Below, piece by piece: positions 39,082-49,388 of a DNA stretch of 64,000 bases. The notes below the pieces were generated by a model. The model was not told the origin of the DNA and did no database searches. It was given only the letters and a program-made list of their open reading frames with translations. Source of the stretch: Pyropia yezoensis (lineage: Eukaryota; Rhodophyta; Bangiophyceae; Bangiales; Bangiaceae); assembly GCA_009829735.1 (NCBI GenBank), contig CM020618.1:40043030-40107029 (forward strand), read 5' to 3'. How positions within the stretch are numbered: position 1 is the stretch's first letter; each line of letters starts with the position of its first letter. Both the position numbers and the translations under genes were made by a program.

Positions 39082-41145
39082 ACAGTTCAGCTAGGCGCCC
39101 TCTGAGCGTACTGGGGAGCCTGCCTGCGGGTGTCAGGCAGTGGTCGTAGTGCGCTGCGGGACGCCCACGTCAGACTGGCACCTCTGCACCCTCCCTGAGC
39201 ATCGGGGCGGGGTCAGCAGCGTGGGGAAGAGGGGGAAAAGGGCCACCCCTCAGGAGGTGAATCGGCCACCGCCTCTGTTGCCCGCCGTCGTGGCGGCGGC
39301 GGCGACGGGGAAGTACCCGCGGCGCAGTCAGCCGTCCAGCCCAGCGGCCGCTGGTTGTGTAAGGGGTCAAGCGCGCGCATGCCAGGCACGCCAGGGGGAG
39401 GCGACGCTATCCGCTGCGGGCACCAACACGGGGACGCGCAGTGGGGATGGGCTTTGGCAGAGGTCGTACGGGGGGGCGAGGGTGTGGGACGACTGTTTCC
39501 TCTGCTCGGCGGTCCACCTGAAGCCGCTCCCGCGGGGTGGTCCCCATTGGGCGCGGGGGTGGGCAGCGGCGGCGTTGGTCGTAGTTTAAGGGCAGCGTTG
39601 GCGGGCTTGTGTGTGGCGGGACACGTTGCGTTCCTTTGCCTTGTTAAGGTGAGACTGCCGGCCCTTCACGCCCCGATTCTCCCGCCTCAGCCGCCAGCGC
39701 AGCTGCTGCCCCCTGCGCCCCCGCAGCCACTGGTGGGAGTGGGGGGAGAGGGACGGGGGCGCGTGCGGAAGGGGCTCCAATTGGCGGGAAGGCCTCCACG
39801 GCCCCCCGCTGTGCGGCGCGCAAAATACCTCACGCCGCTCATGGTACAGGCTGCATCAGCAGCCGCCCTCCGACGTCGTGAGCCACTCGCCGCCGTCGCC
39901 ATCGTCCCCGCCAGCCCTGCCCCCCCCCTGCCCACGAAAAAGTGGGCTGCCCACACTGTCTCACTTCCCCCGCCCCCCCAACCCCCGCACTCCCCCAAGA
40001 GGGAGTGCCGTCGCCTCGACTCACCCGCTCGCCTTTCCAAATTGGTTGCCGCCCCTGCCCCTTGACTTCCCCGCTTTCTTTTTCAGAGTAGTAGTAGCGC
40101 CGTCGTCGCCGCCTCCCCCATCCCCCCCCCCCCCTTCTCCCGACAAGAAACAGCTGCCACACCCCTGCAGGGAGCTGCCGCTCTAGGCACCCTCCGCCCC
40201 CCTTCCCTCCGTGGCCTCAAGGGGACGACGCCCCGTAAGAAAGTCGGGCCATCACTGGAAATCCCTCCAGGGGTCCCCCGTCTGCCACAGTTAGGCAAGG
40301 GTCTCCCAGTCGCGAGAGTGGGGGGCGGGCGGGCAGTCCCGTCGCCGAACTCGGTTTGTGCCTCTGTACGGGGCGGCCGCTGCCCACCGACTGGAACGAA
40401 TTCGCCGTGAAGGGGCCTACAAGGCGTACTCTGTGTTCGAGGCAGAGCGGATTCCCCCTCCCTCCCCCCAGACCGGGCAGCCAAACCAGCCATGGAACCC
40501 GGTGACCTCGGGTGCTATTCTGTCGCCTCTGTGTCACGCCACTGGTGCAACGCATGAGGAGAGGACCGGCGGGGCAACCCTGAGGTTGGGTGGGATGGCG
40601 GCCAGTCGGTTGGCCCAGGGGCGTGTGGCTGGCAGTTCTACCGGGCACCAGTCGACAGCCCACAATAAACAGAGGGTGGCCCGTGTCGGTGAGTAGTGGC
40701 TCACAAACTGTATTGCAAAGTGGGAGAGCATGGCGTACACGGCCCACCTGGTAACGGGTGAAAAAAAAAAAAATAATGTGCTCCCCCACACCATAGTTTT
40801 TGTGTCTCTTCTCTCCCCTTCCTTAAAACGTTTCACCCACTACCGTGTCCGTCGACCAGACGACTACGGTGGGGGTGGGGGCTGGGGTGTGTTGGGTGCT
40901 GCCCCCGCCCGCTCAACTCCTGCGCTTCCGACAGAGTCCGACTCGTCGCCAGAACCCCTGCATGTCTGTCGCCGGTTGCGGCTGCGGCTGCCACGGCCGC
41001 GAGGGGCGCCCTGGTGCTCGCCCACCGACGTCGTGGCCCCGGCGCTCCCCCCGTCTCGGTTGTCACGTTTGCGGCCGTCCCTTCTTGTCCGTCTGGCGAC
41101 GTTGCCGACGGGTACTGATTCCGATACTGCTTCTTCTCGGGCGCG
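39082..41145. other. Unresolved GC-rich region
   Basis: About 2 kb upstream of the disrupted gene and downstream of the Ulp1-GIY-YIG gene. A plus-strand frame ending at 40065 (about 236 residues, Pro/Arg-rich) is the longest, but lacks recognisable motifs and may be chance in GC-rich DNA. A run of A residues lies at 40761-40773. I can support no gene. Confidence 0.35.
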
Positions 41146-44100
41146 CTATTGGGCTTGACTCTGCTTCCTCTTCTTGACTCGGACAGTGGTCAGCCTTTTC
41201 ATTGCTGCGAGGGACACGCTGCCCGCCAGGACATCGTGCGTGACTCCGCGGCTTTCCAGCACGACAGCAACGTCTGGAGGCATGGTCCCGTTTCGCCAAC
41301 ACTCGAGAACGTACGGCAGCCTTGCACAAAGGTTCTCTGAGAGACGGTGGCGAGCAGTGCGGGGGTTCTTTTGTCGCATGGGCCGCCTTGGAGGCCATCC
41401 TTTGGGCTGGTCCCACCACTTCTTGAAGTCGGGTACGGCCGCTCGAAGTCGGGTCCGGCCTTGGAGAGCAGCCCGGTCTGCTTCCCATAAAACGTCACAG
41501 TCTGTCAGGGCGTGCCTCAGGAACGTCTGTATCAGTGGGGCCCGCCACCTGCACCTTGTACGAACTCTCGCCAGTACCTTGCCAAGTTTTGCATGGCGTC
41601 CTGTCGTCGGCACGTCCGCGTGGTGGTACTGTGCGTGAAACTCCTTGATCTGGTGGACAAAGTCCGCGACCCGGCCCGCGACGCGCATGCGCTGGCGTTG
41701 GCGGGCCTCGGCGTGAACCGGTATGGACGGAAGAACAGAGTTGAAAGTCGGACGCTTGCCGTTTGCAGCGCCCTCCGCGTCGGTGGCCAGCCCACCACTC
41801 CTCAGGACAAAGCTCAGCTCTGCGAGCGCTGCCCACTCCTCTGCAGCGTCTTGTGTGGGTGCGTCCTCCCACATCATGGCACAAAACACCAGAAAGGCGC
41901 TGGCACCGTGCTCCCTCAAAGCGGTGTGAAACGTGTCGGATGCCAAGTCGCGGAGGTGCTCGTCCGTGCGGTTCTTGAGCTCATCCGCCGCCCGACCAGA
42001 TCGAACGACACGCCCAATGTAGATCCTGCTGTCGTCAGGGTGACCTTCTTTTCTCAGTACCCATACGTAGAGCATGCCGACGAGGCCGCCCTGGCGGCCA
42101 GTGCCACCTTGCTTCCGCTGCGCAGGAGAGGCCCTGGATCCGAGGACATCAAGGCCCTCGGCATGTGCTTGGAGTGCCTGTTGCCGTAGGGTCTTTGCCA
42201 CGGCACGGTCCCCGTCGGTGACCACCCCGCCGATGCAAACGAGGGCAGGCCAAGACGAAGAGCACACGGTAGCGGCATCATCTATGGGGGCGACGGCTTT
42301 GCCTTCAAGAACGCGAAGGATAGCGTTTGCATCCGCGTCACCTATGGGTATGGTGTCTTGATCCGGGGGGCTTGCTGTGGACGCGCTGTCTCTCGATGCG
42401 CGCGCGACGCTCGGCAAAGGTCCAGGAGAACTCGGGCGTCGGCCGTGACTCGAACGAGAGCTTGCGGACCCCTTGGACTGGTTACATTGCGCCGGTGACC
42501 TCCGGCGCCGGTAGGGTGAGCACGGAGACGTAGAGCGAGGCGCAGGTCGGCGCCGTGCCCCACCCCGGCATGGGGGGGGAGAACTGTTGCCCTCAACGGG
42601 CTTAGGTCGTTGCTTGGGCTGCCGCGCCGCAGGTGGTGGAGAGCGGGATGGAGGCGGGGTCGGGTAGAAAAAGGAAGAAGAAACCGCCGGCGATGGGGAG
42701 GGGGATGGGGGAGGGGTCGGGTAGAATGAGGTGGCAGATGAAGATTGTGCAGCACTGGGTGCAGGCGGCGCGACTGGGATAAGGAGACGCCGCGTACGGA
42801 CTGACCGTCGTTGTACAGGAGGTGGTGACGACGATGGCGACCGTGACCGACACGGGGACGCAGCTGCCACAGGGGAAGACAGTCCACGAAGAGGTGCTCT
42901 CGTGGACATGTCTGTCAGTTGCCGCCCTTGATCAGCGTCTGTAGACGGCGGCGGGGTGGGTGACGAGCGGGGTGTTGGTCGTTGACGAAGGGGGTGAGGT
43001 CCCGGCGGTCCCCGTGACGGTACGTCCATCGGCGACTGTGTGCCCACATCTGGTTCGTTGGCTGGTGTGACGGGTGGTGGTGGCGGCACCGGGTCCGGGT
43101 GGGACGGGCTAGATAGGTGACAGGTAGAGGTGGATGCCGTGCGTGACAGCAGAGGCTGCGTCCCGGGGGGTGTCTGCCATGGCTGGGTAGACTCGGGCGC
43201 ACGGGCGGTGATTGTCATACCAGGGCCCTGCGGCGGCGGTAGAAGAGTCCCCACCAGAGGCGCGACTGGCGGCGGGAGAGGGCCCGCATGACAAGAGAGG
43301 ATGTACGGGAGAAGGGCAGTCGGGTCAGGCGGGACCGCGTGAGCAACCGCACAAAGAGGGCTGACCAGCCTCACAGCGGCCTCTATAATGCCACCGTGGC
43401 TAGCTTGGCACGTCCCCCCGGCCACAACACCAGTCGCACAGAGGCCGGTGATGGCCTCGACTATGGTTGACCGGAACGACGTGGCCACCTCCAGCGACAG
43501 GGCGGAAGGGTCGAGCCCGAGCGCCAGACACGCCATACTGCACAGTGAGAAAGGCCCACAGCTGAAAGTGTATTGCTGCTGGGGGGCAGGCGCAGTCTCT
43601 ACTTGGTGCCATGCGACCGTGCGATCTCCTTGTCGGGCAACGTCGTTTAGCCAGGTGATGACGTCATGGGTGGGGTGCGTGTGGGTTCCAACGACAGAGT
43701 TGGCAATCGACACTGCACCACTTGCCGTATCGGCAACAACGACCGACCAGTGGCCATCCGCGGCAATGGGAATGACGAGCTTGTCAAAGGCAGAAACGTC
43801 CATATTCCGCGTCATATGCTCGACATTCTTCCAGATATAGGGCAGGCGCGTGTTCCCAACGGAAGGCCGTAGAGCGCCGTAGATGTAGCCATCAAAAATG
43901 TGGATGGGCCGAGCCCGTCGCTCGCTACACGCCCACCGGTTCACCACCATCAGCAGCACCTTGACGGCGTCCATCGCCACATCCGACAGCCACTGGGTTG
44001 GCTGGAGCAAAGTATCCAGCTCCGCTCGTCGCACTGTGACGCCCAGCACACGTAGGGATGGTGGCGGGCCACGGGCGGCAGAACCAATGGGGGGGGTGGG

Positions 44101-44595
44101 GACACTGTCGGTGGTGAACGACAGGAGGAAGGAGCAGCCGGTACCGCGGGCGGCAGCACGGGCAGTAGGCGACACGCCGTCGGCGTCATGGGGGACGCCA
44201 CCACGCGCCGTCAGTGCCACGGCTGGAGGTGGTGGTGGTCGGGCCTCTCTCAACAACACGCCGGTTGAGGGAGACGGGTGCCACGCCGGGTGCCAAGCAG
44301 CACCAGCGGTGGTGCCTGCGCCACGAGCCGCATCAGAAACGCCGCCGGGGGTCACTAGAGAGGTGGCCAGTGTCTTGGGTGAGAGAGTCGGGGCGGGTAG
44401 GGTAGGGTACGGGGTGATCAGGTTGGCCTTGCCGAGGGGCGCCTTTGGTTCCAATAGTTTACCGCCTGGCACATGACGTCCAGTAGTGGTCGCGGTCGCG
44501 GCGGCAGCAGCACGTCGGGCGGCCTTTCGTGCACGCCGCGTAAGGCGGTCCCTCTCCCTGACCCGCTGCTTTTCTTCTTCGGTGACAGCGCCCAT
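41146..44595 (-). CDS. Ulp1-like protease / GIY-YIG nuclease fusion
   Basis: A protein of about 1,149 residues. The ATG at 44595 is preferred to a TTG at 44622. A basic N-terminus leads to a C48 (Ulp1/SENP) cysteine protease: QWLSDVAMDAVKVLL, His in GHWSVVVAD (near 43750), an Asn where Asp is usual (SIANSVVG), and Gln plus Cys in QQQYTFSCGPFSL (near 43555). A ~330-residue Pro/Ser-rich linker follows. Then a GIY-YIG nuclease: LYVWVLRK, RIYIGRV (near 42018) and RTDEHLRD. The next segment, with ADVPTTGRHAKLGKVLARVR, resembles helicase-associated repeats. The C-terminus is basic. Ulp1 domains are frequent in eukaryotic DNA transposons and GIY-YIG domains in mobile elements, so a selfish origin is plausible. 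I saw no terminal repeats around it. Confidence 0.78.
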   Translation of the reverse strand: MGAVTEEEKQRVRERDRLTRRARKAARRAAAAATATTTGRHVPGGKLLEPKAPLGKANLITPYPTLPAPTLSPKTLATSLVTPGGVSDAARGAGTTAGAAWHPAWHPSPSTGVLLREARPPPPPAVALTARGGVPHDADGVSPTARAAARGTGCSFLLSFTTDSVPTPPIGSAARGPPPSLRVLGVTVRRAELDTLLQPTQWLSDVAMDAVKVLLMVVNRWACSERRARPIHIFDGYIYGALRPSVGNTRLPYIWKNVEHMTRNMDVSAFDKLVIPIAADGHWSVVVADTASGAVSIANSVVGTHTHPTHDVITWLNDVARQGDRTVAWHQVETAPAPQQQYTFSCGPFSLCSMACLALGLDPSALSLEVATSFRSTIVEAITGLCATGVVAGGTCQASHGGIIEAAVRLVSPLCAVAHAVPPDPTALLPYILSCHAGPLPPPVAPLVGTLLPPPQGPGMTITARAPESTQPWQTPPGTQPLLSRTASTSTCHLSSPSHPDPVPPPPPVTPANEPDVGTQSPMDVPSRGPPGPHPLRQRPTPRSSPTPPPSTDADQGRQLTDMSTRAPLRGLSSPVAAASPCRSRSPSSSPPPVQRRSVRTRRLLIPVAPPAPSAAQSSSATSFYPTPPPSPSPSPAVSSSFFYPTPPPSRSPPPAARQPKQRPKPVEGNSSPPPCRGGARRRPAPRSTSPCSPYRRRRSPAQCNQSKGSASSRSSHGRRPSSPGPLPSVARASRDSASTASPPDQDTIPIGDADANAILRVLEGKAVAPIDDAATVCSSSWPALVCIGGVVTDGDRAVAKTLRQQALQAHAEGLDVLGSRASPAQRKQGGTGRQGGLVGMLYVWVLRKEGHPDDSRIYIGRVVRSGRAADELKNRTDEHLRDLASDTFHTALREHGASAFLVFCAMMWEDAPTQDAAEEWAALAELSFVLRSGGLATDAEGAANGKRPTFNSVLPSIPVHAEARQRQRMRVAGRVADFVHQIKEFHAQYHHADVPTTGRHAKLGKVLARVRTRCRWRAPLIQTFLRHALTDCDVLWEADRAALQGRTRLRAAVPDFKKWWDQPKGWPPRRPMRQKNPRTARHRLSENLCARLPYVLECWRNGTMPPDVAVVLESRGVTHDVLAGSVSLAAMKRLTTVRVKKRKQSQAQ

Positions 44596-45729
44596 CTCAG
44601 GTAGACGTGGCAAGAAGCACAAGTGGGGGGGGTTCTACCGGTCCCCGCCTCGTCTCCACACCCGGGCACGTGTGCGTGCGAGGTGACGTGGTGGAAGAAA
44701 AAAAAAGTACCTGTGGTGTCTCCAGTGGGTTGGTGTGTCCATGCAGCACATCTGTCTCGGCGTAGCATGTGGGAAACAAGGCCGGCGCCCTGTACGAATT
44801 TGTGATGAGGGCGAGAAGTGCGCCCGGACCACCTGATCGCACGCGTCTACCATGCGGACAAGCGCACCACCTCTCGCGTCTGTCGTCCGCCATTCCGACC
44901 AGCGCACCACGACGTCGCGTCGTCAGGGTCCTCCCGGTTCGCTCGACCACGCAAGGTGAGGCGGCGTATTGGAGGGAAACGCGGTCGACATGAATGTGAC
45001 ACCCGTGGCCGTTCGGTGACGCCAATCCAAATAACAGAGTATACACTTTCTATTCGGGAACACATCTCCCTGATATGGATTGTCGTGGTTTCCCATTCGG
45101 GTGTGTGTGTCGGTGTCATGGGGTGAAAATAGACAAGTCGATTTGCGTGGTTTCGCTGAGCTGATGGTCGTTCTCGACCGTGTTTGTATGTAGATATGGG
45201 GATACCTAGACAGGTCAGATTTTCCCGTCATCCAACAGCAGATTTGAAAATCTGCCAGGATTGAACCACCGACGTGCATTTGACTGAGATGGTTGTTTCG
45301 GGCAATGGAGATTGTGTGTACGTGGCAATCCGACGACGCACCCGATTGTCTGAGCTGAGCAATGGGGATTGTGAGCGTCAGGGCAGGGAACGACATGTAT
45401 GTACATGCACAGAGAATTAAGACAGGCGGGCCCTCGGTGGGCCCTCGGTGAGGTGACTCGGGGGGGGAGTGGCGGGGGGGGGATGGTGGCGCTCAGTGAC
45501 ATCGGGGCAAGGGCAGCCGCCGAGGCGACCTGCTGCCGCTGCCGCCGCCACCGAAACCCGCCGCCACCGCCGCCGCCGCCACCGCCGCTACTGCCGTGCC
45601 CGCGGCGGTCTCGGAGGCGTGCGGGCCTTCTGGCGGGGACGCCCAGCGGCGCCACCCACCTACCCGACGAGTGTCCACATTCGCCGTGGCTAACGAAGCA
45701 GTGCACCACGAGACATACAAAAGGAGCCC
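44596..45729. other. Intergenic region, lower GC in its middle
   Basis: No gene is supported. The sequence around 45000-45400 is clearly less GC-rich than its surroundings and contains two related segments, GCAATGGAGATTGTG and GCAATGGGGATTGTG, near 45303 and 45359. A small tRNA B-box-like match on the minus strand near 45262 lacks the rest of a tRNA. Confidence 0.45.
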
Positions 45730-46794
45730 TTAAACATGCACGTACGGGAAAGCACTCTCTACGAGCTCTTTGTATAGGTGCAGCGAGTACTCAAGAACGA
45801 TGTGCGTCTGCACCTCCAGCCTAGAGCAAGCTATGGAGGTGGTCGACCGTCGCATGGTGCCCAACCAATGCACAACTGTGGAGGAGGGTGCCGGCCGCAG
45901 CCAATGGCGGATGACGCGCGGGCCACCCTCTTCCGCGTGTTTCGCCGCACGGCCGTGTGCCTCGGGGAGCCTCCCGACCGCCGCTTCTTCTTGTTCGACG
46001 TGCCCGTCAACCCGCTCAACACGTCGGGGGTGGCGCCGGGCCACCTCAACCGGCCCGGGGGGGGTGGCGAGCGACGCGTGGAAGAGCGGGGCGGCCTCGC
46101 CGCCGCCCCCACCGTCTCCAACGCCGTCGCCCCTGCCGTGGCGTAGGCGTGTGCAGCAGCCGACGCCGAGGGCATCGATCAGGGCCCCCGCCGTCGGGCC
46201 GTCGTCGACCACGCTGGCCGCCGCCGCCGCCGCCGCCGCCGCCGACCCCCCCCGCCCTCCCGTCCGGCACGCACCCACCACCGCGTCCGGCGGGGGCGCG
46301 CCCGTGGCCAGCCGCCCCGCGGCGGCGGCAAAGCGTGCCACCGCCGCCGCCGCCGTTGCCTCCTCCCACTCTGCCGCCGCCGCCGCCGCCGACCGGGCCG
46401 CCGCCGCCACGCTGCTGTCGCCGCTGCTGCCGCCACCACCACCCCCACTACCGCCGCCGACGGCGTAGGGGCCCAGCCAGGCGGGACTGCCGCCATAGGC
46501 GCCGCGCGCCTCCTCCCATCCGCCCCTCCGCCAGCGTGCGGCCGCCCCTTCAAAAGCGAGCACCAGCACAGAGGCGGTGACAAGCACCGCCACCGTCGCG
46601 GGCAGTCGCCGCCGCACCGTCCGCGAAAGCCGCCGCCACACGGCCACGCGGCCGCCGCTGCCGCCGCCGCCGCCGCTGCCGACCGTGGCTAGGACCGCCG
46701 CCGCCGCCGCCGCTGGAGGTGCGCCGCCGGAAAGGGGGAGCGGCAGCGGCGGGTGCGCTGACGCGCCACCCGGCCACGACGTGTCGACCGCCAT
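45730..46794 (-). CDS. Single-pass membrane protein, Ala/Gly-rich (hypothetical)
   Basis: From the ATG at 46794 the protein has a Pro/Gly/Ala-rich N-terminus, a basic patch (VWRRLSRTVRRRL) and then one clear membrane helix (PATVAVLVTASVLVLAFEGAA, near residues 64-84), giving a type II-like start. Ala-rich helical sequence follows. Codon use stays strongly GC3-rich down to about 46150. After that the frame stays open to 45730 but looks less like coding sequence, and a plus-strand ATG at 45905 opens a competing GC3-rich frame (MADDARATLFRVFRR) to 46146. The true 3' end is therefore uncertain. I do not recognise the family. Confidence 0.4.
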   Translation of the reverse strand: MAVDTSWPGGASAHPPLPLPLSGGAPPAAAAAAVLATVGSGGGGGSGGRVAVWRRLSRTVRRRLPATVAVLVTASVLVLAFEGAAARWRRGGWEEARGAYGGSPAWLGPYAVGGGSGGGGGGSSGDSSVAAAARSAAAAAAEWEEATAAAAVARFAAAAGRLATGAPPPDAVVGACRTGGRGGSAAAAAAAAASVVDDGPTAGALIDALGVGCCTRLRHGRGDGVGDGGGGGEAAPLFHASLATPPGPVEVARRHPRRVERVDGHVEQEEAAVGRLPEAHGRAAKHAEEGGPRVIRHWLRPAPSSTVVHWLGTMRRSTTSIACSRLEVQTHIVLEYSLHLYKELVESAFPYVHV

Positions 46795-47479
46795 GGCGAC
46801 GGCGCCCGCTGTGGGAGACAACTCCCCGTGCCGACGGATGGGCGAGGCGGGGAGGAAGTGGAGGGAGGGGTGGGGGGCTGGTCTGAGGAGATGGGCATAG
46901 CCATATGTATGTTGGACAGAAATACCCACGCTCCAGTACGTAGGCGGAGCGCTGGGGGCGGGAGCTGGGCTGGGATGGCGGAAGAGCGGGGCAAGGGAGT
47001 GATCTCGCGATCGTCGCTGACGAGTGAGTGTCCGTTGGGAGCTTGTCAGCTGGTTGAAATATACGCAAAGAGCCACTGTGACTTCACGTACCGGGTATTG
47101 CGGCGGCAGGGCTTTGTCGGAATATAGATCAGCTTACATATGGTGCTTTTCCCAAAAATGGCCACATCGGTGTGGGAACGCAACCTTCGACGCAACCAGC
47201 AGTCACACGTGGCCCTCTCGATCGCGGGACTGGTCCTCATTTAATTGACCAATGCGAGCGCATTGCAGGCGCAGATCGCGACGGCCTGTGACGGTGATAT
47301 TGAGCGAGCGGCCTGTCTCGATCGGCTCGGTTCTGGCGCACTCGTCGGCCGCAACCCGTTTGTACGTCTTTTCCTGCTCTGGCTCCTGTGCTCGCGCCAC
47401 GGCTGGCGCCCTCTCCGTCCTCATACCCCACGTGCAACGTCTGGCTCTCCTCGAGCTCAACGAACCACGCCCCACCTGT
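46795..47479. other. Intergenic region, no gene seen
   Basis: This is the upstream region of the membrane-protein ORF. It contains no frame with coding character. Confidence 0.45.
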
Positions 47480-47970
47480 GACTCTGTCGCGGTTGGTGGT
47501 GCCCGTCCGCACCGCCCGGCCGCCCCCTGCCCGTCGCCGTCGGTGCCCTTCCTGCGTGTGACGGTGTCGCTGTTCGTGGTGCCCGTCCGCACCGCCCGGC
47601 CGCCCCCTGCCTGTCGCCGTCGGTGCCCTTCCTGCGTGGGACGGTGTCGCTGTTCGTGGTGCCCGTCCGCACCGCCCGGCCGCCCCCTGCCCGTCGCCGT
47701 CGGTGCCCTTCCTGCGTGTGACGGTGTCGCTGTAGTCGCCTCTTCCCCGTGGGACGGTGTCGCTGTTGGTCGTGCCCGGCCACTCCGCTCGGCCACCCCC
47801 TGCCCGTCGCTGTCGGTGCCCTTCCTGCGTGTGACGGTGTCGCTGTTGTCGCCGTTTCCACGTGTGACGGTGTCGCTGTTGGTCGTGCCCGGCCGCTCCG
47901 CCCGGCCGCCCCTGCCTATCGCTGTTGGCGCCCTTCCCACGTGTGAGGGTGACGCTGTTGGTAGTGTGCT
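47480..47970. repeat. Minisatellite, ~80-bp units
   Basis: The sequence CGGTGCCCTTCCTGCGTG recurs at an exact 80-bp spacing (47541, 47621, 47701), then in longer diverged units that contain an extra internal duplication of the ACGGTGTCGCTGT segment. Since 80 is not a multiple of three, the long frames crossing it on both strands are repeat artefacts. Confidence 0.88.
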
Positions 47971-48090
47971 GATTCGTGTCCCGTTCTGCCTCCTCTTTTG
48001 TTGCGACCACTGTGCTCTGGCCGCTCACATCATGAGTGGGCGAGGGTCGGCGGACAAGAGCACGATGTACCGTACCTGCAGCATATGTCG

Positions 48091-48405
48091 GTTAAGGTTC
48101 AAGACTGGCACGCCTCCAACGCCCTCCGGGATGTGGTGGCCCTGCTCGCCACCGAGGGCATCCGGCTGGTCGTCCCTGAGGAGGCGGTGGCCGCCATGGC
48201 CTTCGCCGCGGCCACGCTGAATGACCAAGAGGGAGACATTGGCGCCCGCCGCCTGTACGCGGTCGTCGAGGCAGTCACAGAGGAGCTGTCGTACAATGCG
48301 GCGGACAACGCGGGGCAGACCGTCACCCTCACGGCGGGAGCGGTGAGGGAGGCAATGTGGCGGTGGCGGGCGGACCGCGCGGCCCTGCCCGACCGGCATA
48401 CGTAG
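48091..48405 (+). pseudogene. hslU: C-terminal fragment of an HslU (ClpY) ATPase
   Basis: This frame encodes the last ~105 residues of HslU, the AAA+ unfoldase that feeds the HslV protease. The matching segments are LRDVVALLATEGIRL, the sensor-2 motif GDIGARRLYAVVEAV and the following TEELSYNAADNAGQTVTLTAGAV. The Walker A and B motifs and the I domain of a full HslU (usually over 400 residues) are absent upstream, where the minisatellite begins. An ATG at 48091 opens the frame. It is most simply a gene fragment left by duplication or rearrangement; a last exon of an intron-containing gene is less likely because no upstream exons are seen. Confidence 0.72.
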
Positions 48406-48515
48406 GTGCATGCACGTGGTCGGGCGTTCGTTTGCTTTCTGTTTGAATAGGAGCCAGAAGAGCGCCAACCGTTGCACTTAGCCCTCGCGCGGATGCTCGC
48501 GACCATGGCACCGTC

Positions 48516-48642
48516 ACTATTGTGCGTCCCGTAAAAAGTGGACGTGCACGGGTCGTGCAGTGTGGGTTTGATTGGTCCAGTGGCCGATATTTGACATGAT
48601 CACGACACGAGCACGTCTACTTTTTACGGGACGCACTATAGT
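48516..48642. mobile_element. Tc1/mariner-like MITE (127 bp)
   Basis: Two 42-nt inverted arms, 48516-48557 and 48601-48642, match at 38 of 42 positions around a 43-nt spacer. They contain GTGCGTCCCGTAAAAAGT, similar in style to mariner/Stowaway ends, and TA dinucleotides lie at both termini. No transposase is present, so it would depend on one supplied elsewhere. Confidence 0.82.
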
Positions 48643-49388
48643 TAGATTTGATGTGGTCCGACACGGGAGCAAAGGCCCCGTGCCCACAGCGCGCGTAGGA
48701 GATTCCCGAAGATTGCCGTCTGCCTGCGCGTGCTGAGCCTGCTGACAGCCGACTGCACCAATGAGTGCACCGAACGGGCCGTCGAAGGCCCCTGTGTGCT
48801 CTGGAGGCTGACGGTCGGAAGACTGGTAGCCAATGAGGGCTCAGAACTGATCGCGGCGCGGCCGCAGCACGAGATTTATTGCGAACACGGAGGCCTCAGA
48901 CAGGCGTTTGCGCGGGTCTAGGCCAATGAAACGGCTCATCGAAAAGCGCTTTCGTGGACGCAACGCAGGGGCCTCGATTGGCCATTCGAGCCCTCAACGA
49001 AGCCCCGTTTTGATGCTCGATTGCCAACGAGGGCCTCTCGTTGGGCCTCGTTGAAAAAACATACTCTTGTGACGATCTGGTCCCTGAGGTGTGCATTGCT
49101 GGCAAGGCGCCCTCCTGGTCACCTGGCGCAGCTCTGCGGCGTGGACGAGGATTGACTGATGAGTGTTGCTGCACTGCATCCTCGTCTTTCCTTGTCGCAA
49201 CGTGTCCTGCGCCTTTTCCGTACGCCTAGACGCCATCACCTTTGCCCCCGCACCCCTCGCCCCCCTTCCCCTCCACCGTCGCTCCCAGCTGCTGCCCCCC
49301 CACGTTCCCCCCACGCTTCTTCCTCCCCCGTCCCCCTGTATCCGTACCCGCTTCCCCGCGTTTTCTCCGGCAAGCCACGCCCCTGACC
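48643..49388. other. Intergenic region with a short dispersed motif
   Basis: No gene is seen. Variants of GCCAATGAGGGCTC recur near 48830, 48922, 48978 (inverted) and 49022. The stretch just before 49389 is pyrimidine-rich and is the probable 5' leader of the next gene. Confidence 0.4.

Noticed and set aside
45255-45275. GGTTCAATCC on the minus strand, like a tRNA T-loop/B box
   Set aside because: The flanking T-stem does not pair and no A box, anticodon arm or acceptor stem is visible.
45905-46146. Plus-strand frame starting MADDARATLFRVFRR
   Set aside because: GC3-rich and possibly real, but short, without a recognised domain, and in conflict with the minus-strand membrane-protein ORF; mentioned there only.
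47203-48220. Long overlapping frames on both strands across the minisatellite
   Set aside because: The 80-bp unit shifts frame every copy, and the frames contain only repeat translations; only the HslU-like end has real similarity.
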